A stretch of 64,000 nucleotides of DNA from Orthonyx spaldingii (Eukaryota > Chordata > Aves > Passeriformes > Orthonychidae), in the NCBI GenBank assembly GCA_013397795.1, contig VZTJ01004779.1, forward strand, positions 1,193,386 through 1,257,385, written 5' to 3'. This document shows positions 1-14,344 of the stretch, in pieces. The position numbers were made by a program, and so were the translations under genes. Under the pieces are notes generated by a model. That model had not been told where the DNA came from and searched no databases. It was given only the letters and a program-made list of their open reading frames with translations. Each line of letters opens with the position of its first letter. The first letter of the stretch is position 1.

Positions 1-333
1 ACAAAAGAGAACACAACAAACCTGAAGAAATATAGTCTAAAAACGCAGAAAAGTTTATCACCTTCAGAAAGGCAAGGCTAAGGAATAGAAACAAAGTATC
101 CAATTGACTACAACAGAATTTGAGGAGTTGAATAAAATCTTTTAATGAAACGTTTACCTGAAATTGTACATAACAGGACTTCAATGAAAAATCAGATCCT
201 AAATGTTCTGTTCCTCCCCTCCTTTATACATTAGAGTTAATGTTAACTAAATGTTAGCTATACTATTTTAATACAGGCTATAGTTTCATGTTTTTCTTTC
301 TGTGTACTCTTGCTTGGGTTTTTTTCTGGTTGG

Positions 334-358
334 TTTTTTTTTTTTTTTTTTTTTTTTT
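334..358. repeat. poly-T tract (25 T)
   Basis: An uninterrupted run of T. On the minus strand it could be the A-tail of a retroposed sequence, but nothing recognisable adjoins it. Confidence 0.9.
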
Positions 359-3300
359 AATTATTCAATTATGGGGAAATATGTCCATGCAATAACTTGG
401 CCAATGATAAAAGTAATGTGTCATGTCTGACTATTCTTAGAAACTCTGAGAAAGCATTAGACTAAAGATGTAAAAGATCTTTTGCATATATAGTATACTT
501 ATACATATTTAACAACTAATAGTATATCAACAGAGCATGTGAAAGGAAGCTGGAGATTAATCAGTGCAGTCAATATAATGTAAATAGGAGTTAGGAATGC
601 ATTAGAACAACAACAATTTTTATTACGTATTTATCACACATTATGCTAATAAAGAAAATGCAAACAACCCTAAAATATATTTTGATAGGACTATGAAGCA
701 ACAAAAAAAAATAACCAGGTTAAATCTAAACATTAGTTGGTGAATATTTTAACAAGCAGAAGGATTTGTAAACAAGAAGCAGGGTTTAAGCATAAAAATA
801 AAAAAAAAGGACATGCAAAAGTTCAAGAAAATATATACTCCTGGAAAGAGATGGAAGAACTGCTAATTCCACCATTAGTATATTATCCCCTGATATTTAA
901 ATTACAAGTACTAATTATATTTTCTTGAATTATCTATTTTTAAAATGAAATAAATTACATAAACTTCATATTCACCAACTGAATACACATTTGTCCAATT
1001 TTCACCTGAACGGCCACTTAACTCGCTTCTCCCAAGCCAGCTGTATAACTTGCCACTGTTGTGTTTTGCTGGTTTTTTTTCCTGGAACCTTGCAACTCAC
1101 TAGCAGAAATCTATAGAGCACAGTGCTATTCCCACCTTTTCCCTGCCTCTTTCTCTTCAGCACCCTCTCACCTCTATTTAGTCCTTCCAACTCCGATTTG
1201 AAAGAATGGTAAATCTTTTCCCTTATCCCAAAACTTTTTAAAGACCTAGTTTCTAGCAGATGATGAACTAATTGCAGACATTTTAGCCTGAAGTCAAGCT
1301 ACCCAGCAGTTTTCTTTATTTTGCTTCTTTTGAAGCAGTTTTACATCTTTTCCTGTCAGTTCATTATTAGTTGCTAAAGAGATTATGTCGTGGTAGGCTT
1401 CTTAGTCTATGATTTTTGAAACAAAATATATTTTTAAAGTCAATACCATTTAAATTAAAACTTTTATTAGCAGTTTGGGGGAAAAAAAGATTGTTAGAAG
1501 ATGTGCTTGAAAAGTTCCGCGTATTTGGTTTTAGAATTGACTTCTCCAGGTTGAATAATTAAACAAACAAGCAATGCTGCAGGTACAGGGCTCAAACAGA
1601 GCCATGATGAGAATAAGAAACATTAATGACTACAGTCATGGGAGAAGAGTCTAGGATTGTAAACAAGAGCAGTGGAGGCCAAAATGTATTTCAAGTCTGT
1701 CTTTAATGACCCAGTACTAGACAGACTGACTTTAGCTCAAACATAAAGACTGGATTTAATGGTTATTAGCTAAGAAAACATACATATTCTAAAAATTATG
1801 CAGAAGAGGTCACCTTCACAAAGAACTCAGAATGTTCTGAAGACCTGAGATTAGGCTTTGAAGCAGGGCCTAGAGTATCTAATAAATACCTAAATATATG
1901 AAATACATGTCCAAACCTACTGGGAAATTTTCAGTCTTGTAGTAAACCACAAAGAGATTATAACACAATGGTTACCAGTATCTTCTCTCACTGACTTGTT
2001 TGCCTAGACCAACATAAAAAGCCAACAAAAACCACAACCATAGAACTGAAAAATATTCCAAAACTAAAGGAAAAATCAAGCAGCTCTCCAAACTTGAAGC
2101 TAACAATACACAATACTTTTAAAATTACAAATAATCTAGTAAATATCCCAAAACAATCATAAAATGGCTCTTATTCTGTTTAGCTACTTTTTGCTTTGGG
2201 TCTTTATTTGATAGGGTAACTCCTGAAAAATCTTTGGGCCTGGTTGTGCAACCATATTCCCCAAGCAGGTTGTGCAAGCTGGCCCAACACTCTAAGAGTT
2301 TAGCCTATCTTACCAAAAAGACAGTAATTACATTAAAAATGAGCCTGCAGGATTCAGGCAGGACAAGTGAGTGACAGAGAAGTGGCATGTTGCATTAACT
2401 TGCAGCATTGAGAATTTAGTAATATATATTCTGGGCCCTCACAAAACACTTTTCATAAAACATGAAAAGTTCTAATAGCTTAGAAATGGCACATTTCCAA
2501 ATCCAGAGCACTGGATCTGCTGCAGATTAAGCACTCAGTTTGCCAAGGACAGATACAGCAGCAATGGGGACCAAGTGCCTTCCCCACACTCTTCTCCCCC
2601 TGAGCTCCAGCTGACCAGAGACCTCAGCTTGAGCAGAAGGCATGTGAGGATCTTCTCACTTCTGGAGCACACAGTTAAGGAGTGAACTATATTTTCAACC
2701 TTTGAATAATAGCATGAAATCTTGATGCTACCTAACCAGCAACATTGTTCAGCAGACGTATTTACAACAGCAAAACCACATTCTTCTACAAACCTGAGTC
2801 AAGGGACACCAGCAGACAAACACCATAGTTAAACCTCCCAAAACTTTCTATAATTAGATTCTTCCTTCTAATCAGACTGCTCAGGTAAGTGAAATTCAAC
2901 TACAACAGAGTAGCCACGGCATTGCAAGCAATACCTAGAGAGCAATTCTAAGTGTCTAGAACTTGTCTCACGTATGTGATTATTTTCAACTGAAAGGGAT
3001 GAAACTCTTGGCATACATAGGTCCTTACTCCCTGAGTAACTTGTTATGACTTTCATCTAAACTTCGTGGTTAGCAAGGATACCATTTAACAGTGCAACTT
3101 GCAGAAAAGGTACTAAGTATACAAGTAACACAAAAATGCAATACCCTACACCAGGATAAATAGAGGAGGATAAAACAAGCAGAATCAAAGTAAAACACTT
3201 AGAAAAACATACTTCCTATAGTGTCTGTGTGCTCCTGGCATGTAATGAATAGCAACAATTGATAGTGCATTATTACTGAAACATGTTCTGAAGACCTTAC

Positions 3301-4179
3301 AGGTTAAGCTCTTTTTGTCATGTTTGTGTTCTACAATTTAATCTTAAGATAAACCCAAATATTACAGCTTTCTGAAGATCCTGCTAGAGAAAATATGGAA
3401 GAGGCAGATAAGTATCTCTGGGTGATCTCTTAAAACAAAGTTTTTACACATGTATTTTTATATAAAATGTTAATATGCCATAGACAGTGATATTTCCTCA
3501 CAGAAATGTCCCAGCCTTAGTAAGTTACCCAACAGAGAGTTATTGATTTAAGACAGAGTTTGATTTTTTTGAAGTACTAATTGTTTCTGTTCTTAGTGTT
3601 GCACTGGTCATTGCAATAGCGATTATTAAGAAGAAAGCTAGGAATAGACTATTAGAAAATTATTAGTTTAATGAGAATTAGAAATCCATAAAAGCTAGTA
3701 AAATTTCTGTTTCTTGTATGTAGCCAGAGTAGTTAAATAATAAAGCCTTCATAATGGAGTTCTGAAAGAAACCATCAGATAACTCTGGGATATACAATGA
3801 CGTTTCTCACCTCTAGGTAATTTTTTTTTAAAACCCCAAGCAGTTAAAATGGAAAATCACCATCATCTGAACATCTCATGTTTGTTGGGTAGCCAATATG
3901 CAACATACCAGTAGTATCAATTCAATACCTGGTGGAATAAATAAAAAAATAAGTTCCAAAGTTGCATTCCCACAGAGGGAATCTCAGCAGAGGAACGTGC
4001 ATATAAAGGAACCGTGACTTACACCAATGTCAAAACCACCCCAGGTTACATACAGAAATTATGCTGCCTACACAATCTAAAGATTAACTGACAATCTTTG
4101 CTTACAGAACAGTTTATAAAGTTAAATTTATTAACCTGGCCAATGATAATCTATTTAAGTGGTTGAAAATACAGTGACG

Positions 4180-5215
4180 CTACATTGGCAGACTTATTTC
4201 CCTTCCCAGCATTTTCTCCAGCCCCTATTTAGCACAGGACACAGCCTCTCTTTCCTACCTTCTGGGTCCGTATTTCCTTCAGCATCCCAACCATGCAAGC
4301 AGTCCCCGTCTCTGGACCCTCAGTGAGATAACAGCTTTGCAACTGTGCACGGACCTCCAAGTCCACCTTTCCCATTCCATGTGCATTTGTGTACTGGCTT
4401 TTACATAAGGAAGATGAGAAACACCTCATCACAGAAGTGCTTTTTAAAAGCTTCGTTGTCGCATGTTCCTGCCCTTCTCTTCAGCTTATTTCACCCCCTC
4501 CCTGATACAATTAGGTTAAAGCCCTTGTCACAAGGTTAGGAGCTTGAGTCAAAGATGTTCTTTTTCCACTTCGGCAGCCCTGTTCCTGTTCAGCAGGCAT
4601 TGTTACTCAAAGAGGTCCCCACAGTAAAAAAAGCCAAAATCCCCAGCTGTGACACGAGATCCACAGTAAAATGTTGATCTGAAAATTTGCCCAGTCCTCC
4701 TTGAGCTTTTCCTCCTTACCAGCAGGAGAGAGGAGCACACCCTGTAGGCAGCATGCCCTTCATCCTCACCAGAACTCTGCAGCCACTCTTTAGACACCCA
4801 GGCACCACCCATTCATTGGTGCTCAAATGAAAGGACAAGGGGCAGCAGCCTGAGGGTCAGACACACTTTGGGAGACTCTCTGCAGCCTCTTGGATCCAAG
4901 TGGCTGACAAGCAACAAACCTCTCAAGATGTGGTCAGGTTTACAGGAGAATGTCTGGAACATCTCCTTCTCCTGCGAAGGACACTCTCCAGGAAATATCA
5001 TCCTCCTTTTTTACATCCTGGCTGGTATGTACCTGCCTCTGATGCCTCCTGGGACAGGGAGTTATTTTCCTCACCTGTTTCACAGGCTCTTCTTCAGGGG
5101 ATAACTTTCCCAGAGATCATCTGGGAGCTGGTGTGGGGTAGCTTGTGCCAACCTCTGCTGAAGGGTTTTGCTTCTGTCAGTTCCAAAAGAGCAGTCAGAG
5201 GTTGATTGCTATCAG
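4180..5215. other. GC-richer intronic stretch, unidentified
   Basis: About 1 kb with clearly higher GC than its AT-rich neighbours. It has overlapping open frames on both strands, including 101 codons at 4900-5205 plus and 69 codons at 4603-4812 minus. I see no domain motif, no terminal TG...CA pair and no CR1 tail. It could be an old, decayed LTR or other transposon. I do not recognise it. Confidence 0.3.
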
Positions 5216-6215
5216 CTACCCCTAAACAGATTGTCTAGAACTGCTGATCAGGGAGCATCAAGCACCAACTCAACTGCTTAGAAAGGATTGATATAACCAG
5301 GGGGTAAGAGCACAATAAATACAGGCAGCCAAAAGAATCACAGAAGTACCCAAACTACTTCAGAAGAATTTAAGAGTAATGAAAAAAAAAATTAGGGAAT
5401 GGTAATTTCCCTCTTACATGAGCAATCAGAGTTTATACTCATGAATGCTATGAAACATTTCCTGAACAGATAATGTGTACCTGAGAATGCATTGATAATG
5501 CTCCTTACAAACACTAAAATGAATTCATAACTTGGATGGCATTTCGTTTAATTCTGAATAATCTTTTGAGAAAAACAAGCATTACATAAAATCCCAGTAG
5601 TCTCCAAGAAACAGTTTAATCCACAGCTCTTTAGCAGAAAAAATTAGCCATCCAGTTTTCTAATGAGGTTTCAGAGGTACCCGTATCTAGACAGGTGACA
5701 GGTATATGCCTCCTTAAACCCAAGGCATAAGTCCAGCCAAAGCTGGGTTTACCAATGTTAACAAATAAAGCTCTTTATCCATAGTATATACAAAGTCAGG
5801 CCATGCTAACATAACATTTCAGTTTGGCCACACAATCTGTGAATCTACAAAATAACTGCAGTGAAAAACACAAAACACAAAAACTTCAGCATATTTCCAA
5901 CATGCATAAAGCATTAAAATCAATGAAAATACCAAAACATTTCTTTTATTATTCTGTGCACTATATACCAATATAGTGGCTAAAAGCACTGATTATATTC
6001 TAACAAGTATTTGCTAAAATGTATTTAAGAGGGAAAATAAAGACTGATAAAGAAGTTTGATGTGGATCCTATGATCCAAGGAATTAAGAGTAAACAAGTC
6101 ATGCATTGACTTCAAAGTGTATGTTAGTAAGCACCTCCTGCAATGGGAAAAGTCAAGAAAAGATTCTCTTAATCTTAATCTACAGCTTTCATTCTGAGTA
6201 AGAAACTTTCACTAA

Positions 6216-6238
6216 TTTTTTTTTTTTTTTTNNNNNNN

Positions 6239-6269
<31 letters not shown>
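6216..6269. repeat. poly-T tract with a 7-base assembly gap
   Basis: T from 6216 to 6231, N at 6232-6238, then T to 6269. The true length is unknown because the assembly breaks inside the homopolymer. Confidence 0.95.
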
Positions 6270-6270
<1 letters not shown>

Positions 6271-9200
6271 TGGGAAGTAAATGGACAGGCTGGGAATTTT
6301 TAAACTTAGCATGCAGTTTCACAACAGTTTTATCTTTACACCTTAGCTTAAGGAATGAAGCCAGGACAGTTTTTGCAATTCCTGCCTTTAAAATGTTGCC
6401 CTAACTGTTTGCTTTGAGAATGCACTAGCATGTTTATCTCAGTTCATAAAGAGGAGATTCTAAAGTTAAGCCATAATAAAACCAATGCGAAATAAAACCC
6501 AAACCAAAACCAAAATAAATATTTATCAACTAGTTTAGTTCTCTGAAGCATTTCACCATGTAATAATAGGGAGGAACTGTGCAGGAGGAAGGAAAGAGAT
6601 TGTTTCAGAGCTGACTGATTTAAATGCTGTGAAACCTTCCCTACGGCTACACCACCACTGCACAGTTTCTGACTGAAATAAGGATAACACCAAAGCAGAT
6701 TAAAACTAGAAAATTACATTGGCGATTCCACTTGTCTAATATCAATTTACCAAATTAAAGCCAGATATCATTGAGTAACAGGTCAAAGGAAACAAATTTC
6801 TTTTAAAAAAGGTGTATTTTCTCTAAAATAATCATTTCATAAAAGTTACTGGCATGCAAATAAAGTTTTATTTGTTCATCTTGTCTCCAATCACAGCATA
6901 GAAATGTTGTAAGAGACTGAAATTCCCAGATAGGAGGATACCCTCATTATTTGGGTATCAGACAGACTTTATTTCTTCCTTCAACATGTCACTATTTATT
7001 TTCCAATTTCACTGGAACTATTTTTTTTCCAATTTCATGGTATTATTTCTATTGCAATTCTGTGTGAGTGACTATGAATGTAATACTTCTTGTTGCACAT
7101 TTAATTATTTAAATCTAGTGGTGTTAAATTACTGTAAACACTTTTGATGGCAGATGCTGATATTTTAAAATGGCACCTGATGGACCTGTTTCAAAATTAT
7201 TGATAACAAGCAGGAATGTGGAAGAACAGTTCTAAAGGGATTTCAGCACTGCAGCTTTCCCATGCTCTATGAAAAGTGGTTACATTCAATAAATCACCAT
7301 ACTAAATTCTTGTTTCTTCAAACCCAGCTTGTGATAAGGGGTATACCCCCATTAAGGATTTATGCACTAGAGCTAATTTGCTGAGTTAAGCAGCCATCAA
7401 AATCAGCATTGCTCTGAGTTTATACCCTCCTACAGACTTATAAAGCATTCTGTAAGAATACCACTGCCGTTCAAGTAATGTTCTCTTTTAATTTCACAAT
7501 ACAGAAAATTAAAATAAGGTAACTAAACCAGAAGGGCAAAGAGCTTTTTGGAAAGGAGGAAAAATAAATCATTACACTCTGCAGTACATTAATTGCTCTG
7601 TTGGAGCAAGTAGATTAATTTTTCTTCATTTTCTTGTAATCAACAAGCAAGTCTTTTGATAAATAAATAAAGCCAATATAATCCCAAAGAGGTTGATGGC
7701 AGCTTTTTCAGAGAGAAATTACATCTCACATTTTTAAACAGCTCTCAAACATGGAAACCCACTGACTTGCAAAGCCACTATGCAACACAAGGAACACAGA
7801 CTAAAAGCCTTTGTTTGCAAAAAGGTAAACTTCTTACTTGATCATTTCTGTTACCATAGTTCAATAGGTAAACTGCCTATTTATATTCAGCAAACTGGAG
7901 GCTCTTGGCATAAGAGCCTTGCTGCAATTTCTTCCTTTATTAGGCTCTGCTCAAAAAGCCATTATCGAGGTCTGTGTTATTGCTCTCTAGGCACACACTG
8001 CTCCATGACCTTAAAGAAATTAATCTCTCTTTTAGTTTTATATTCTAATTTTAGTCCAAGGAGCCAAGTCACACATCATGGAGCTGTGCAAAATGTTAAT
8101 AAAAAATTAATAATTTAAGCCTTTCTTCCGTTTTGAAGGCAAACTTACATTAGTTGCAATAATCACTAAGAAAAGCAAGAACATAACTGTGAAGTACCAT
8201 GCCATTGAATACATTACTAGAGTACAAATCAAAATACAATTAAATCCTAAAATGCTTTGGTTTCTTTTAAATAACACAGTTTATGACATAAGTAGAGAGA
8301 TCTAAAAATATATAAAAGAAGGTTTGACAGCCACCCTGAAACCCCTGAAGTTTTAGCAAAGAGCAGAAAAGTGTTAATTTTTTTCTTTACTTAAAACATA
8401 ACTAAACCAGATTATCATCTTTGCTTTACTATCTCTAAAGAGCTTAGAAATGAAACTGTGGAAGAATCCCCCAGAATGGTACAAATAATAGATAATGAAT
8501 TTGGAAACCATCCTCATGTGTTCTGACAATGTCTTCTGGGAAAGCATTCTGTAAGTATGTTTTATGTGTAAGTCTTGCATACACAATAAGTTATGTAAGT
8601 AAGCTCCATACAGTTAATGTCAGCATTTTCCCAAAATATGAACATACACTAGTATACTGAATTATGCTTACAGAACTGGTTAAGTTTTATTAAAAATTAA
8701 CTTCGTTTACTTAGTCTAAGGTGTTGTCTGGCATGAAACAAAACAGACAGACTCTTATAACATTCCCTTAGCCCTAGGATCAAGCAGCACAGAATCTGAT
8801 TGTTCTGTTACTGCTGTTAAAAAAGGCAATGTAAGGAAACATCATCAATAGTCATATTTACAACAATATTATATGTTGACTTGAAATTGAACAATTAAAA
8901 ACAATTTCCATGTCAAGCTGTAGGTCAGAATAACGTGTTATACAATATTTCAGCCACTGAAGCCATGTGTCTGGTTGTTTCAGTAACAGAAATGGGAGTG
9001 AATTCTGACACTTGTCAGCCTATGATAAGTTTCTAACAGACTGATACTTGTCAGGGGAGTGATATCTGATTATACAGTAAAATTGTACTGGAGAAAGGTG
9101 ATGAACACACTGTGAAGGAAAGATTTAAAAATCACACCAGTCACTATAGCGCATGGCAGAGTAGTTCTGCAGTTCCTTGTTTTAATTTATCACAGCAAAC

Positions 9201-9339
9201 TATCCAATACCAATTTTATCCAACATTTCCCAGTGGAATACTTGTAATACGAAATCACAGCACAAGCAAATGTACATGAACTTTGATATATCTAGGAGCA
9301 AATTAACTACAGTAACCTTGCTACTACTGTCAGTCTGTA

Positions 9340-9800
9340 TTTAATAGGATGGATGCTCTTCCATGCCATGCTCACAGCCCGTACAACTGAGAGAGATGAG
9401 TGCCTTCAGGGAGCAGCCTGCACTCATTGATTTTCCACTTACACCTGACACTTCAGAGCAACCTGGAGACTCTTCCAAAAAGGGGCACCTTTTCTTAATA
9501 CTGAGCCAGCACCTGCCCATTGGGAGCAGGGGACATTTGACAGAGTGCTTTGTTTTCTTATGCTTCACACTGCAGCAGCAATGGAATACATGATCTGACG
9601 AGGCACTGCAAGTGCTCATCTCAGCAGAGGTAACAGAGCCAGAGCCCACCCTTTTCCTTGTGCTGGCTGCCAGGAGAGGAACAGCACGAGGTGAGCAGAT
9701 GTGACACAACCCATGAACAGCAGTTCAGCTGGAGCAGCTCTTCTTGCACGCCACTCCAATACAGCTAAAGGACCCAAAGTGTAGAAATTAAAATAAAGCA
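9340..9800. other. GC-richer intronic stretch, unidentified
   Basis: About 460 bp rich in GC compared with its flanks, with open frames on both strands (122 codons at 9341-9709 minus, 76 codons at 9363-9593 plus). Neither translation shows a family motif. Old transposon sequence is possible. Nothing in it can be named. Confidence 0.3.
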
Positions 9801-11834
9801 ACACCTTGGTTTCCAGTGATGCTGAGCGCCTTCAGATGATGTGCAAAGCTTTAGTTGTAAGACACCTTCCTTCTTCCCAATAGGTACAGAGCAACGTAAC
9901 TCAGGTACTAGTGACTATTACCTACATTTAACATTCACAGAAAGCCATACAGTAGATTAAAGGACTAGGTCCTATAAAAACTGCAGGAGTTCCTGGACAA
10001 GAACTAGATGATCATGTGCTGTTGCCTTATGATGGCTGGTATACCACATTTATCATTAACACATAAAGTAAGATGCACCTCTATTAGTTGCACATTACTA
10101 TAATATGAACATAGAATCAGATTCAATTTAAATCAATCTCCAAATTAAATTCCTGTACACACTTAAGAAACATTTTGAAGAGCCTGATTTAAAGCAACAC
10201 AAAACGTTAAAGAATAGATAGCTTGATCATGGATTTCTTTGCAACTTTCATATGAATAATTCATAATTTAATTTTCAAATAATTTAGACATTTCAAAAAT
10301 GCATGTCAAACAACATTTTCCATTTTAAATGCTAGAAGTTGTCCATCCACTGATACTTATTTCCAAGCAATGTTAAGCTACAATTTTAATTCAAAGGATG
10401 ACTGACTAGATCAAACACTACTCGTACTGTTTTATTAAATCATGTATCAAGGAGTTTGCTTCCATACAGCTAAACAACAGCCCATGTTCAGAAAACTAGC
10501 AATTGGATTGCAAGTAGTTCATCCATGACCAAAACTAAACTCCTCTGAAGTTTGAAATAAATCATCTTCAATTCAGAGAAGCATATTAAGCATATGTGAT
10601 ACAAAGTTGGAGGTATGTAGATGTAACTGCCTATTACAATCCAGAATGTTTCTTCCACTTCACAGCTATCTCACTAATGATAGGCTTTAGCTGAAAAAAC
10701 AAATTAAAAAAACTGGACAGACTCCTGGATACAAAAGTTCTCTAGCACTACTAGAGAAATATTAACTGCATTTACCATCTGTGAAAGAATGATAATGCTT
10801 GTGTACAGTCCTCACTGGGATTTTTGTGAGGTTTAATTAATATTTCAATGTGTTTTGTAGATTAAATGTTCAATAAGAGCACAGCTCGCTATTCATTCAA
10901 TTAAGGAAAACTAGTTCTTCAAAACAAAACCAAGAAATAATAATTGCAATATCATTACATAGAAGGAATAAGATTATAAAATTATATACTTAAACACTGT
11001 GTAATAGTTAAATTGCAGCTTTTAATGAAAATGCCACTGTTTTCCACATTTTCAGTACTTTGGACATTTGAAAGTATCTTTTGTCAAGTTTTCAGGTATA
11101 ATTTAGAAGTCAGGCCTAGTCCTGGATCTTTCCCAAAGCCTGGAATCCTCACTCAACTTTCTTCTCAACAGAAAAAATCATGTTCTTGACAAAATGTGTT
11201 CTTGACTTCAGAGCAACCATACTCTCTCAATTCCTTCTATATTGGAAAAGTGCTTATTACCTTCAGCAAGGCTGGTAGAAATGAGGGATTTTTTTTCTGA
11301 ATAAATCTCAAGAGAAGTCTGGATTTGAAAGAATGATTCTTGCAAACTGAGAAATTCTACCTGCCAGGCTGGTATGAGACACTTGACATAAGGCTGTCAT
11401 GCCATGAACAAGATCTCACAATCAGCTTGCAACACCTAGTATGGCATCTGATCTATTTCATGTTGATAAACATCGACTGATGGCTGTGTTCTCTGTAGGG
11501 TGTGCACTAGGAAAGAATGAGGTTAGTGCCATTTGAAATGCTGTGTCCTGCTACTTGGAGCTGGATTCACTGATGTCAGAATTACCCCTGGAAGAAGCAC
11601 TGAGTGTTCCAGCATTGTAATGAATGACGAACAGAGGATTTCCCCCTCTAATTCTTAATCAGCACATGGCAGCATGAAATCTTGCACTAATGAAGCATAA
11701 ACCCATGGCAATTCCTTAACTGTCAGCATAAGGTAAAGATCTTCCAACACATTAATTGGAGCCTGGGCTCTTTCTGCCCAGGTATTCTGTTTAGTTCTAT
11801 TACATCAATTTAGGATGATTACCTTGCATTTTCA

Positions 11835-11839
11835 GTGGC
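11835..11839. repeat. 5-bp target-site duplication, left copy
   Basis: The pentamer GTGGC directly precedes the LTR start and recurs at 13290-13294 directly after the LTR end. A 5-bp duplication is the size usually made by ERVL and some class I retroviral integrases. Confidence 0.75.
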
Positions 11840-13289
11840 TGTAGTGGTTTGAGTTCATTCACCTGAGTTTTTAGCTAAACGCCAGCACATCTACCACATT
11901 TTATTCAATTTTGCTGTGAGATAAGGATTAGGAGTAGGTAAAGCAGGCTCAAACTTTAAAGAATATAAGGAAAGTTTATTAACAGACCTAAAAGGAAGGA
12001 AAAAAAAAAATTAAGAACCAGAACAAAACCTTCAGAACACCTTTGCTCCTCCCACCTCTCCATCTTTTCCCAATACAAAAAAAGAACACTTCAATTTTCA
12101 GTCATTTTACCACTTCCAAATTAGTCTTTCCTCACTTCATTTAGGGAGAGAAGTTTTCTCCTGCTTTACCATGTTGACTTCTCTACAAGAAATACAGTTT
12201 TTATAGTTTTCAGCTTCACAACTAGCAGCCACCTAGAAGAAAAAAGATCTCTGCTTGTTGTGGAAAGTTCCTCCCACACCAGTAGCTTTCCCACAGCTAC
12301 TACGATAGGTTATGACAGTTCATGGGGTATCCTTTCAAGGATGAGTTGTTCTACTACAGCAGCAAAGAAATCCCCTTCTTCCATGACTGGCAACATAAGT
12401 TCTCTTTGACCATTCCCCAGGGCAAGGGATCTGGATTATAGCTTCTTCTCTATCTCTGTTCAAACTTCTTGTCAGGGTGCAATTACTTCAGTATCTACTT
12501 ATCTTTACGCAGGTGCCTTGGTTCACTGGCTGCACGTAGAATGTCACATCCCCCTTTGGACCACTTTTTCATACATTACAGGGAATATTTTAGCTTAGTT
12601 TCAACCATAGTTTCACAAAAGAATTTTCAGCTTTCACATTAAAAGCACTCCTCATACTCCTCCCTCCAGTCATTGGCTTTGCTTCTTTCACTGACTTTGA
12701 GTCTTTATGCTGTGTTTTTGTAGGTGTCTTCACTCTTTCTCTGTCTGTGCAGGGGAAGATAGGTGTCTGCAAGTTTCAACTGGGTAATGAAAGGGTTAAT
12801 TCTTTTCTCGGGCCTCTGCGACAGTCCCATGATCTTTNGCCTGGATGGAGCCCGGCCCAATCCCTGCCTGGCCTGGAGCAGGGGCCTGGCTCTGCCCGCT
12901 GTTTGCCCAGCTGCATCGGAGCCGGAGAGCTCAGGCTGGGTCCTCCCCCATGCTCAGCTGCACTGCTGCTTCAAACTCCCTTCCAACACCCTCCCCCCTC
13001 TGGGGGAGAGGTGGAGGGGGAGAAGGCAAGGGCCCCATCTTACCAGACAGAGAAGCACAGGACTTGCTTCTCTGGCAGCAACAGGACAGGAAAAGGGTTC
13101 TTCCTCAGGTGTCTCTCTCTTAAATATGTTTTTTTTTTTCTGGAGGCGGAACAACTTTTAATTTGATTATACACTTATCAATACTCAAAACTAGCCGGTC
13201 ACTGGCTCTGTTTCTCAGGAAGTAAGGTACACTGCTTCCTGCCACATAGGTCCATGCAAAACTGACCCTTCCTGGGCAAATCCAGGACA
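11840..13289 (-). mobile_element. Complete solo LTR of an avian endogenous retrovirus
   Basis: The plus strand starts TGTAGTGG and ends CCAGGACA, so both ends match as imperfect inverted repeats (TGT..TGG), and the element is flanked by GTGGC duplications. Reading the minus strand as the transcribed strand, it begins TGTCCTGG. A TATTTAAG box-like motif lies near 13121-13130 (plus coordinates), followed by a GC-rich block at about 12840-13060, and AATAAA reads on the minus strand from 11980 to 11975, about 135 bp before the LTR end. That order (promoter, then polyadenylation signal) sets the orientation. From memory it resembles a long LTR common in songbird genomes. No internal retroviral sequence remains, so it is a solo LTR left by recombination. 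It lies in the same orientation as DMD. One ambiguous base is at 12838. Confidence 0.75.
11975..11980 (-). terminator. LTR polyadenylation signal AATAAA, sense to DMD
   Basis: TTTATT on the plus strand reads AATAAA on the minus strand, about 135 bp before the 3' end of the LTR. It lies in the transcribed orientation of DMD intron 7. Whether it is used is unknown. Confidence 0.4.
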
Positions 13290-13294
13290 GTGGC
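13290..13294. repeat. 5-bp target-site duplication, right copy
   Basis: GTGGC directly follows the CCAGGACA end of the LTR and is identical to 11835-11839. Confidence 0.75.
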
Positions 13295-13602
13295 TCAGAG
13301 AAAAAGAAAAACCTAACTCTATAGAGATTGCTAAAGGTAAGATAGGTTAAAAGAGAGGCAGCAAAAATCAGTCTGTCTTCATCTATCTACCATTGTTCTT
13401 ATAAATTTAATTCAGAATTTTCTAGAAACAAACAAAATTCATGCATTTAAGTTAACTAATTACTGTTAGACTTTAAAAATGGTTAACATCCCCCCACCTC
13501 CTGAAAAGAGATAGATTAAAAATAATATTGGAGAGGTGATAAAACATTAATTACTGAATCTCATTAGGCTAGCAACCAGAATAGAGGCAAGAGAACAATT
13601 TC

Positions 13603-13625
13603 AGAGAGAGAGAGAGAGAGAGAGA
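13603..13625. repeat. (AG)n microsatellite
   Basis: Eleven and a half uninterrupted AG units. Confidence 0.95.
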
Positions 13626-14344
13626 TTATTGTAGAAGAGAGTAGCTGGAACTATAAAGGACAACTGCTAAAGAAACAAAGGAATTTAAATGCTTACTTCC
13701 AGTTCATAACTCCTGTCACACAGGAGTTATGTGTCCATTTATCACTTGCCAGATTGAGATTCAACAGAAAAAATCCAAAAACACATCAGGGTCTAATCAC
13801 AAGGGAGCAGGCAGCATCACCTCGGAAAGCGGAGATGAAAGAGAGAAATGAAGACTTAAATAACAGCAAGCCAAGAGGGCTGAAGAGCAGTTACCAGAAG
13901 TATAACTCAAGAAGCTCATATCCTGTCCAAATGGAGAAAACAAAGGATAATAAATTCTGGCAGGCTTAGTGTAAAAAACCAGAAAGACTGGTCCAGTAGG
14001 AACAACCAGCAAAACTTATGAAAACTACTAATAAATCTTCCCTCAAATATCTCTGGAGTTGAATCCCTTCTAGAGGGTTTGCAGAATGAAAAGATTAGCA
14101 CAGCAGGAGCATGCAAAGACAACAAGGCAATTGCTGAGAATCTAAACGACTTATTTGAATTTGCATTCAGTACAGAGTTTTCCCACACTGAAATAGTCTG
14201 TCTGTGACCAGCTAGAGGAAACAGGGCACAGTATACTAGAATGGTACTGAAACTCTGAGCAGAAGTGAACAGTCACTTCCCTCAAATGCATTCTCTGAAG
14301 TCTCTTTTTGGACTTCACTGCTGCAAGTGAGACCTGCTCACGTT

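Noticed and set aside
7780..8118. 112-codon plus-strand ORF
   Set aside because: No recognisable motif, no promoter or splice context, inside a large AT-rich intron. Probably chance.
12747..13166. Overlapping ORFs of 92-139 codons on the plus strand
   Set aside because: They lie in the GC-rich part of the solo LTR and cross an ambiguous base. LTRs do not normally code, and the frames follow from low stop density in GC-rich DNA.
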